Shown here: piece after piece, positions 1-5,122 of the stretch
Position numbering within the stretch: position 1 is the first letter of the stretch
Layout: each line of letters begins with the position of its first letter
DNA from: Armatimonadota bacterium
Lineage (GTDB): Bacteria; Armatimonadota; DTGP01; JAHWJO01
DNA: 5,122 bases
Assembly: GCA_019348365.1 (NCBI GenBank)
Contig: JAHWJO010000372.1
Span: 1-5,122, forward strand
Reading direction: 5' to 3'
The notes under the pieces: generated by a model
What the model saw: only the letters and a program-made list of their open reading frames with translations
What the model was told of the DNA's origin: nothing
The model's database searches: none
Made by a program: the position numbers and the translations under genes

Positions 1-1261
<1,261 letters not shown>

Positions 1262-1266
1262 GGAAG

Positions 1267-1501
1267 AACCACAAAGACACCAAGGACACGAAGAACCCCT
1301 AAACGACTATTGGAACCGCAGATGAACGCAGATACCCCCAACCCCTGAAAATAGTTGATGGAGGATAGAAGATTGCAGGTGGGTCTATCCCCCATCCTCC
1401 ATCCTCTAACTTCAGGGGTTGGGGTTATCTGCGTTCATCTGCGGTTCCATAAATATTTTTCTTTGTGTCCTTCGTGTTCTTTGTGGTTCAAATGCGGTTC
1501 C
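1267..1501. repeat. Nested intergenic inverted repeat between eno and pyk
   Basis: This non-coding spacer is a three-tier imperfect palindrome. The outer arms 1267-1295 and 1459-1488 pair with one indel and two mismatches; their core words are AACCACAAAGA and AAGGACAC. The middle arms 1311-1349 and 1411-1449 pair over 39 nt with a single mismatch; they contain GGAACCGCAGATGAACGCAG and CCCCTGAA. The inner arms 1357-1366 and 1394-1403 (GATGGAGGAT / ATCCTCCATC) pair over 10 nt around a 27-nt loop. A partial extra copy, TGCGGTTCC, occurs at 1493-1501 in the same orientation as 1440-1448. The sequence words match a type of repeat I recall as scattered between genes in Planctomycetes, Verrucomicrobia and related genomes, often mis-annotated as tiny proteins. 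No transposase is present, so it is a passive or mobilised repeat. Function is unknown; the RNA could fold into a long hairpin. Confidence 0.9.
1311..1449 (+). terminator. Possible terminator or processing hairpin formed by the inner repeat arms
   Basis: The 39-nt arms at 1311-1349 and 1411-1449, plus the 10-bp inner stem, would give any transcript reading out of eno a very stable hairpin that starts about 50 nt after the stop codon. There is no clean U-tract directly after it; the nearest run, ATTTTT in 1455-1460, follows the right arm by a few bases and leads into the outer arm. Such a structure could end transcription, protect the eno 3' end, or simply be a by-product of repeat insertion. 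This is inference from base pairing only. Confidence 0.3.
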
Positions 1502-1513
1502 AACCCAATCCCT

Positions 1514-2980
1514 ATGAAACCCACACAGCTCAATCGCCGGACGAAGATCATCTGCACCATGGGGCCCGCCACAGACTCCCGTGAAACGCTGCGCGCGCTG
1601 ATCGAAGCCGGCCTCGATTGCGCCCGCCTCAACTTCTCCCACGGCGAATTTTCGGAGCACGAGCGGCGAATCCGTTTGCTCCGGGAGGCCGCGCAGGACG
1701 CGGGCCGGCCCATCGCCATCCTCGCCGACCTCCCCGGCCCGAAAATGCGGATCGGCACGATCCAAAATGGGACGGTTCAGCTCCGTCGCGGCGATCCTTT
1801 CACCCTGACCCTCCGGGAGGTCCCCGGCGACGAGCGCGAGGTCCACCTGCCCGACAAAGAAGTTTTCGAGGCGGTCAAAAAGGGGAACGTTCTTTTCCTC
1901 GACGACGGTCTCATCGAAATTCGGGTGGAAGAGGTCACGCCGGAGGAGATCCACACGCAGGTGGTGGACGGCGGGCCCCTGAGCAGCAACAAGGGACTCG
2001 TCCTGCCCGGCGTGAAGCTGAATATCCCCTCCGTGACCGACGAAGACCGGGAGGCGCTCCGTTTCATCGCCCGGCAGGACATCGACTGGGTGGCGGCTTC
2101 CTTCGTCCGTCATGCCGATGACGTTCGCGAAATCCGTAAATTCCTGAAGAGCCAGGGGAGCATGCTCCCCATCATCGCGAAGATCGAGAAGCACGAGGCC
2201 ATCGAGTGCCTCGATGCGATCCTCAAAGCGTCCGATGCCCTGATGGTGGCGCGCGGCGATCTGGGCGTGGAGATGCCGATCTACCGCCTGCCGCTGCTCC
2301 AGAAACAGATCATCAACCGGTGCAACTGCATGGGCAAGCCCGTCATCACCGCCACGCAGATGCTGGATTCGATGATCCGCAACCCCCGCCCGACCCGCGC
2401 CGAAGTCAGCGATGTCGCCAATGCCGTGCTCGACGGGACGGACTGCGTGATGCTATCCGGGGAGACCGCCGTCGGCCAGTACCCGGTCGAGACGGTGCGG
2501 ATGATGAGTCAGGTCATCCTCCAGGCCGAAAGCAGCTTCGATTACAACGGAGCTCGATGGCGGGATATGTCGCTGCAGGAAGATAACATCACCGACGCCG
2601 TGAGTCAGGCCACCTGCGATATCGCCCGTGATCTCAACGCCTCGGTGATCCTCACCTCGACGAGTTCGGGATATACGGCCCGGATGGTCTCCAGACACCG
2701 TCCTGAAACGCCGATAATCGGCATAACGTCCAACCCGCAGACCTACCGCCGCCTGGCGCTCACATGGGGCGTGCTGCCGGTCCTCACGCCGCCCGCCTAC
2801 AATACGGACGAAACGCTGGAGACCGCCGCGCAGACCGCATTGGATCAGGGGATCGTCAAAGAGGGGGATCTGGTGGTCATCACCGCCGGGGTGCCGACCG
2901 GAGTGGCGGGGAACACGAACATGGTCAAGATCCACCGCATCGGGACGCCCGTGCTGGACCGTACCGTTCCCCCCGAATAA
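1514..2980 (+). CDS. pyk: Pyruvate kinase
   Basis: Pyruvate kinase transfers phosphate from phosphoenolpyruvate to ADP, making pyruvate and ATP; it is cytoplasmic and usually a tetramer. From ATG 1514 the protein has 488 residues, normal for bacteria. The TIM-barrel start TKIICTMGPA lies at 10-19, the substrate and nucleotide residues Arg38, Asn40 and Ser42 in RLNFSHG, Asp72 in ADLPGPKMR, catalytic Lys223 with metal ligand Glu225 in IIAKIE, metal ligand Asp249 in ARGDLGVE, and the ITATQMLDSMI and MLSGETAVGQYP motifs near 278-324. A lid domain occupies about 84-175. The C-terminal domain (about 358-475) ends with GVPTGVAGNTNMVKIHRIG. The frame stays open upstream to 1355, but those 53 codons lie in the intergenic repeat and resemble no pyruvate kinase. 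No Shine-Dalgarno sequence is visible before 1514. Lys77 replaces the Glu of K+-dependent enzymes, suggesting K+ independence. Downstream, an ftsB-like gene follows after 135 bp. Confidence 0.98.
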   Translation: MKPTQLNRRTKIICTMGPATDSRETLRALIEAGLDCARLNFSHGEFSEHERRIRLLREAAQDAGRPIAILADLPGPKMRIGTIQNGTVQLRRGDPFTLTLREVPGDEREVHLPDKEVFEAVKKGNVLFLDDGLIEIRVEEVTPEEIHTQVVDGGPLSSNKGLVLPGVKLNIPSVTDEDREALRFIARQDIDWVAASFVRHADDVREIRKFLKSQGSMLPIIAKIEKHEAIECLDAILKASDALMVARGDLGVEMPIYRLPLLQKQIINRCNCMGKPVITATQMLDSMIRNPRPTRAEVSDVANAVLDGTDCVMLSGETAVGQYPVETVRMMSQVILQAESSFDYNGARWRDMSLQEDNITDAVSQATCDIARDLNASVILTSTSSGYTARMVSRHRPETPIIGITSNPQTYRRLALTWGVLPVLTPPAYNTDETLETAAQTALDQGIVKEGDLVVITAGVPTGVAGNTNMVKIHRIGTPVLDRTVPPE

Positions 2981-3021
2981 ACCCGGCGTGGGCAGACCGG
3001 GGGAGAGCGCCACCTATCTCC

Positions 3022-3051
3022 TTGAATCCGGGACCGAATAAGCGGTATCCT
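3022..3051 (+). promoter_or_regulatory. Candidate sigma70-type promoter for the ftsB-like gene
   Basis: In the gap after pyk, TTGAAT (3022-3027) and TATCCT (3046-3051) are separated by 18 bp. Each matches four of six consensus bases, and the start codon lies 64 bp further on. In GC-rich DNA such matches arise by chance, and the gene may instead be co-transcribed with pyk. Confidence 0.25.
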
Positions 3052-3103
3052 GAAGTTGCCCGTTTAAAGCTCATCAGATAGCACAGTGCTACACCGATTC
3101 GCC

Positions 3104-3110
3104 GGAGGAG
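3104..3110 (+). promoter_or_regulatory. Ribosome binding site deciding a GTG start
   Basis: GGAGGAG ends five bases before the GTG at 3116. It is the only strong Shine-Dalgarno sequence in the region. It selects this start over the upstream in-frame GTG at 3086 and the later ATG at 3185, neither of which has a comparable site. Confidence 0.8.
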
Positions 3111-3115
3111 ACGAC

Positions 3116-3496
3116 GTGGATCACGACCCGCTTCAGCCCATCATCATCAGCAACCGCCGTCGCCGCCGTCCCAAGCGCCGCCCCATGAAACTGGGGCCGT
3201 GGGTCCTGCGGGCCGGCGTAATGGCCGTGGGGCTGGGCATCGCCGGCCTCTTCCTCGCGCAGGCGTTCGAGCCTTACACCATGCGGCACCGCCAGAAACA
3301 GGAAACCCGTCAACTGCTGGATGAACTCGCGGATGCCAGAGAGCAGAACAAGAGCCTGAACCGGCAGATTCGGATGCTCCGTTCCGGCGCGGGCCTGGAT
3401 CTGGAGGCGCGCCGCCTCGGATACATCCGCAAGGGAGAGATCCCGCTGCAGATCACCTATCAAACCCAAGTTGCTACCCTGGGCCGTGAAAACTGA
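3116..3496 (+). CDS. FtsB/DivIC-family septum formation initiator-like protein
   Basis: The protein is 126 residues with the bitopic layout of FtsB/DivIC division proteins. A short cytoplasmic tail rich in arginine (RRRRRPKRRP, 14-23) is followed by one membrane helix at about 28-50 (WVLRAGVMAVGLGIAGLFLA). A predicted coiled coil follows at about 57-89 (QETRQLLDELADAREQNKSL region), and then the family's end motif LEARRLGYIRKGEIPL (96-111), which corresponds to the 'ARe.lGyv..GE' signature. Family members join FtsL in a periplasmic complex at the division septum that controls septal peptidoglycan synthesis. GTG 3116 is chosen for its GGAGGAG site. Genes of this family often lie next to eno, which supports the call. 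The final 15 residues, after QIT, have no recognisable pattern. They end where a dead IS982 transposase begins on the other strand, so the tail may have been altered by insertion. An exact ftsB versus divIC label is not possible. Confidence 0.85.
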   Translation: MDHDPLQPIIISNRRRRRPKRRPMKLGPWVLRAGVMAVGLGIAGLFLAQAFEPYTMRHRQKQETRQLLDELADAREQNKSLNRQIRMLRSGAGLDLEARRLGYIRKGEIPLQITYQTQVATLGREN

Positions 3497-3824
3497 GCGA
3501 TGGGAAAGCGAACGTTAAGACGAAGCAGAAGACCTTCAGCTCGAAACCCCTGGGAGTGACGGCATGGATCGCCTTCGGGAAGAGCGCCGTGATCCCTGAG
3601 ATCGCCGTCTCCACCCGCTTGCGGGCGTGCTGACCCAGATACTCCTCCCACGCCGGTCGGGACCGCTTTGAGTTCTTCTTTCACAGCGGCTTGAAGAGGC
3701 TCCCCGCCTCCCGGAGCAGGTCTTCATAGACATAGTCGTTATACAGCTTGTCATACAGCTTGTCCGCGTGGATGACCGCCCCTTCCTGCAGATCGAGCGC
3801 GAACTCCCGGAACGGCACCCGGTC
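3474..3824 (-). pseudogene. IS982-family transposase remnant, C-terminal part, with in-frame stop
   Basis: Read on the minus strand from 3824, one frame gives VPFREFALDLQEGAVIHADK, then LYNDYVYEDLLREAG, FKPL, a TGA stop (3681-3683), and continues KKNSKRSRPAWEEYLGQHA, RKRVETAISGITALFPKAIH, AVTPRGFELKVFCFVLTFAF. This matches the C-terminal half of the IS982 transposase family: the 'aDkaY' second catalytic Asp (codon 3762-3764) and the 'RKRVET' catalytic Glu (codon 3609-3611) are present. The first Asp and the whole N-terminal half are missing beyond 3824. The TGA sits where the family normally has Arg (PLRKKNSKR), consistent with a CGA-to-TGA change. The frame also carries a 12-bp tandem duplication (DKLYDKLY). 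Family-like sequence ends near 3500 and the frame runs on to TAG at 3474-3476, inside the 3' end of the ftsB-like gene. It is not functional. Confidence 0.85.
3741..3764. repeat. 12-bp perfect tandem duplication inside the IS982 remnant
   Basis: ATACAGCTTGTC occurs twice back to back (3741-3752 and 3753-3764). On the minus strand this repeats the four codons DKLY right at the second catalytic Asp of the transposase. Related transposases have only one copy (aDkaYNDY), so this is a recent slippage-type duplication. It leaves the frame intact but probably disrupts the active site. Confidence 0.85.
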
Positions 3825-3891
3825 GCTTTGAGTTCCAGAGTCGAGCCCGCCTGCCGGAGCGTCAGCGAAAAGGGTCGAAGTCTGCCCAGGC

Positions 3892-3927
3892 GCCCCGGAA
3901 GTCCAAGAAGCCCCGGAAGTCCTTGAC
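3892..3927. repeat. Imperfect 18-bp tandem repeat in unassigned sequence
   Basis: The 18-bp unit GCCCCGGAAGTCCAAGAA at 3892-3909 is followed directly by a second copy that agrees at most positions and diverges at its 3' end (3910-3927). In the plus-strand frame that leads into the IS630 fragment it encodes a basic stretch, PRKSKKPRKS. It may be part of a degraded transposase or of unrelated DNA. Confidence 0.5.
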
Positions 3928-3976
3928 GGAACGGGCAGCTCAGCACGGTGTGACGGAGGAAGAAGTCGGTGTGCTG

Positions 3977-4195
3977 GACAGCGCCTTTTTCCTGGGATTT
4001 GTCTGGAAGCTGGCGGGAAAGCCCTCGGACGCACCGCCGGAGTAGAAGCGGGAGCGACCCCTGGTGATCGTGCTGGATATCCACTCGGTTCACACCAGCA
4101 CAGAAGTGAAGGAAGCGATCCCGTCTTTGAAAGCGGCCCGGGTGGAATTGTTTCATTTGCCTTCCTACAGCCCGGAACTCTCGGAGAGGGAGCGA
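3977..4195 (+). pseudogene. IS630-family transposase remnant, central DDE region
   Basis: One plus-strand frame reads DSAFFLGFVWKLAGKPSDAP, then PE, a TAG stop (4043-4045), KRERPLVIVLDIHSVHTSTE, VKEAIPSLKAARVELF and HLPSYSPELSERE. This matches the second half of IS630-type transposases: the 'viVLDnySvHtS' block with the second catalytic Asp (codon 4076-4078; the usual DN is DI here) and the 'LPpYsPElseiE' block with the catalytic Glu (codon 4190-4192). The first Asp region and the C-terminus after the Glu are missing. The frame is open upstream to 3776, but I do not recognise the residues before about 3977, so the left boundary is uncertain. It runs directly into an IS5-type fragment in another frame. 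The GTG at 4064 could be called as a 73-residue gene start, but only its first 43 or so codons resemble a transposase. Confidence 0.75.
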
Positions 4196-4487
4196 TGTTC
4201 GACAAGGCGTATGACGGGATCACGAACGATTTCCCCGGCCTGCCGCTGTATCTGCCGCACAAGGCGAGGAGGAACCGGCCCTTGACGGAGGGGAGGCGTA
4301 TAACCGTCACCTCTCGCCGTATCGGATCGTGGTCGAGCACACGAACGCTCAACTCCAGAGGTTCCAAGTCCTGGCCCAGCAATACCGTCACGACCGACAG
4401 AAGCACTCCCGCAGCGTACGGGTGGTGGCGGGACTAGTCAACCGGCAGATCGAGGAGAAGCCCTTGAAGGTCTATCCCGCAGTCTGA
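4180..4487 (+). pseudogene. IS5-type (DDE_Tnp_4) transposase remnant, C-terminal part, frameshifted
   Basis: From about 4180 the frame reads GEGAMFDKAYDGITNDFPGL, PLYLPHKARRNRPLTEG up to a run of four Gs at 4290-4293. The sense then continues one frame over: EAYNRHLSPYRIVVEHTNAQ, LQRFQVLAQQYRHDRQKH, VRVVAGLVNRQIEE, ending at TGA 4485-4487. This is the C-terminal half of an IS5-group transposase with the DDE_Tnp_4 nuclease: 'DKaYdGI' holds the second Asp (codon 4201-4203) and 'VVEHT' the Glu (codon 4335-4337). The N-terminal DNA-binding half and the first Asp are absent. A fifth G in the run would restore a continuous frame, so a one-base deletion (or a sequencing error) explains the shift. 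It joins the IS630 fragment at or near 4180-4195. Confidence 0.8.
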
Positions 4488-4555
4488 ACCGAAGATCTTC
4501 ACCCGCTGATTCACCTCCTTATGGCATCACAACCCTAATGATTATCTCTCAAAAT

Positions 4556-4578
4556 ATAGATGAGTGCAGTCCATCTAT
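4556..4578. repeat. Short inverted repeat upstream of the zinc-ribbon gene
   Basis: ATAGATG (4556-4562) and CATCTAT (4572-4578) are perfect 7-bp inverted copies separated by nine bases. They lie in a locally AT-rich patch (about 4530-4560) that stands out from the GC-rich surroundings and precedes the ATG at 4617 by about 40 bp. It could be an operator, a leader hairpin or the worn end of an insertion sequence; nothing in the sequence decides between these. Confidence 0.4.
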
Positions 4579-4616
4579 GTAGGCTGGAACTGGGTCTCAC
4601 CCTCAGAAAGGGCGCC

Positions 4617-4853
4617 ATGAGCCATCTCGATCCTGAAAATCCGCTCTACGATGCGGATGTGCCGTGCCCTCGGTGCGGTCCGGCGCATCATGTTCCGCAG
4701 GTGCAGGGCGAGCGCTGTCCGGACTGCGGATTTGAGTTCAAGCTGTTCCGCCATGAAGAGGAGAGCCTGGCCCGGGAATTCTACCGGCAGATCGAGCGGG
4801 AAAAATACTTCGTCGAGATTCCTGAATTCGGATTTGCCGTCGTCCACGAGTAG
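4617..4853 (+). CDS. Small zinc-ribbon protein, function unknown
   Basis: The gene encodes 78 residues, about a third of them charged, with no signal peptide or membrane segment. Two knuckles, CPRC (Cys17, Cys20) and CPDC (Cys34, Cys37, followed by GFEF), are spaced as in a rubredoxin- or zinc-ribbon-type Zn site. The rest, about 45-65, is a predicted charged helix (HEEESLAREFYRQIEREKYF). ATG 4617 is chosen because AGAAAGG at 4605-4611 is a good Shine-Dalgarno sequence; an in-frame ATG at 4560 would add 19 unremarkable residues and lies in the inverted repeat. After the TAG stop the frame continues in protein-like fashion for 14 codons to TAA at 4896-4898, so the gene could be slightly shortened. 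Upstream is insertion-sequence debris, and downstream a gene converges. I do not recognise a named family. Zinc binding is inference from the four cysteines. Confidence 0.7.
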   Translation: MSHLDPENPLYDADVPCPRCGPAHHVPQVQGERCPDCGFEFKLFRHEEESLAREFYRQIEREKYFVEIPEFGFAVVHE

Positions 4854-4952
4854 GCGTTCAAGCAGGCCCGCAAGTACTGGGACGCCCCCTCCCCTTAATC
4901 CAACGCTTCTCAGGGCGGATGGAAAGTAAGAGACTCGCGATCATGAGTCCGG

Positions 4953-5122
4953 TCACACGCCCTCAAAGCCGCTCAACACTTTCTTGAGGGTCCCACCCCG
5001 AACCGCGTACACGTCCTCGCCGTACCCTTCGTAATAACGCCATTGGACGACGATCTCCATGATGCCGTCGCCGTTCAGGTCCAGCACTGCCGGGACCTCG
5101 AACAGATAAGGGATGGGACCCT
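4953..5122 (-). CDS. C-terminal end of a protein with an FG-GAP/VCBS-like repeat (partial)
   Basis: On the minus strand an open frame enters at the right edge and ends at TGA (4953-4955), giving 56 visible residues: GPIPYLFEVPAVLDLNGDGI, MEIVVQWRYYEGYGEDVYAV, RGGTLKKVLSGFEGV. The block VLDLNGDGIMEIVV is the hallmark of FG-GAP/VCBS beta-propeller repeats, whose DxNxDG loop binds calcium. The 'YYEGYGEDVYAVRGG' stretch looks like the closing strands of the same fold. Such proteins are usually exported or periplasmic, but the N-terminus and any signal peptide lie outside the window, so location is inference. The strict coding pattern, with no stops and a clear motif, supports a real gene that converges on the zinc-ribbon gene with about 100 bp between stops. 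Substrate and role are unknown. Confidence 0.75.
   Translation of the reverse strand, partial: GPIPYLFEVPAVLDLNGDGIMEIVVQWRYYEGYGEDVYAVRGGTLKKVLSGFEGV

Larger units (their letters stand above)
3497..4500. mobile_element. Composite remnant of at least three insertion sequences
   Basis: No intact gene exists between the ftsB-like gene and the zinc-ribbon gene. The stretch instead holds three transposase fragments butted together: an IS982-type C-terminal half on the minus strand (to about 3824), an IS630-type piece on the plus strand (about 3977-4195) and an IS5/DDE_Tnp_4-type piece on the plus strand (about 4180-4487). None carries a complete catalytic triad. I could not identify terminal inverted repeats or target-site duplications, so the outer limits are approximate. 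Between 3825 and 3976 there is unassigned sequence that is open in the IS630 frame and lysine/arginine-rich. The pattern suggests successive insertions and deletions at a tolerant spot downstream of essential genes. Confidence 0.8.

Noticed and set aside
1267..1501. CRISPR array or tRNA/rRNA gene in the eno-pyk gap
   Set aside because: The repeats are inverted rather than regularly spaced direct copies. No cloverleaf or rRNA sequence is present here or elsewhere in the window.
1355..1513. N-terminal extension of pyruvate kinase by 53 codons
   Set aside because: The codons fall within the inverted repeat, and their translation (including SLCPSCSLWFKCGSN) is the known spurious reading of such repeats. 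Homologues begin close to MKPTQLNRRTKIICT.
1412..2194. 260-residue open frame on the minus strand opposite pyk
   Set aside because: It is a mirror frame of pyruvate kinase. Its C-terminal FEPQRTRRTQRKIF is translated repeat sequence.
2982..3001. Terminator after pyk (CCCGG ... CCGGG)
   Set aside because: There is only a 5-bp stem with a 10-base loop and no T-run after it. It is too weak to call in GC-rich DNA.
4064..4285. 73-residue plus-strand gene beginning VIVLDIHSVH
   Set aside because: It starts in the middle of an IS630 catalytic domain and changes into nonsense after about 4195, where the IS5 fragment begins in another frame.
3681..4406. 241-residue minus-strand frame as one intact gene
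   Set aside because: Only its last 48 or so residues are real IS982-like sequence. The remainder is the antisense of the plus-strand IS630 and IS5 fragments, and the frame ends at the nonsense codon inside the transposase.
4932..4949. Small hairpin GACTC / GAGTC between the converging genes
   Set aside because: The 5-bp stem lacks a T-tract on either side. It is insufficient to call a terminator.
4960..4990. Hairpin CCCTCAA / TTGAGGG as a shared terminator for the converging genes
   Set aside because: It has a 7-bp stem with a 17-base loop, lies inside the coding end of the minus-strand gene and has no T-run. I consider it chance.

Overview
The window is about 5.1 kb of GC-rich bacterial chromosome. 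It reads as a conserved housekeeping block (enolase, pyruvate kinase, FtsB/DivIC-type division protein) followed by a roughly 1 kb graveyard of broken insertion sequences, then a small zinc-ribbon gene and the 3' end of a converging gene. The organism cannot be named from this alone. The repeat between the first two genes uses the CCACAAAG/ACACGAAG and CCGCAGATGAACGCAGAT words that I recall as common intergenic repeats in Planctomycetes, Verrucomicrobia, Kiritimatiellota and similar phyla. A PVC-group or neighbouring candidate-phylum bacterium is therefore my best, low-confidence guess.

Layout. Positions 1-1261 hold enolase, lacking only about its first ten residues, which lie left of the window. 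Positions 1262-1513 hold a nested inverted repeat of about 235 bp. Pyruvate kinase (488 aa) runs from 1514 to 2980. After a 135 bp gap with a possible promoter comes a GTG-started FtsB/DivIC-like gene with a strong Shine-Dalgarno sequence (3116-3496). Positions 3497 to about 4500 hold no intact gene. They contain the C-terminal half of an IS982-type transposase on the minus strand, a fragment of an IS630-type transposase on the plus strand, and a fragment of an IS5/DDE_Tnp_4-type transposase on the plus strand. Each fragment is truncated, and each reading frame is broken or has lost a catalytic residue. Positions 4617-4853 encode a 78-residue protein with two CPxC knuckles. Positions 4953-5122 (minus) encode the C-terminus of a protein with an FG-GAP/VCBS-like DLNGDG calcium-loop motif that runs off the right edge.

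Function. Enolase and pyruvate kinase catalyse consecutive last steps of glycolysis (2-phosphoglycerate to phosphoenolpyruvate to pyruvate), so their adjacency makes sense. An ftsB-like gene downstream of eno is a recurrent bacterial neighbourhood; here pyk lies between them. I found no convincing new defence, RNA or regulatory system. The points most worth a second look are the nested repeat abutting the pyk start codon, the three-family transposon junctions, and the in-frame amber codon at the end of the zinc-ribbon gene.
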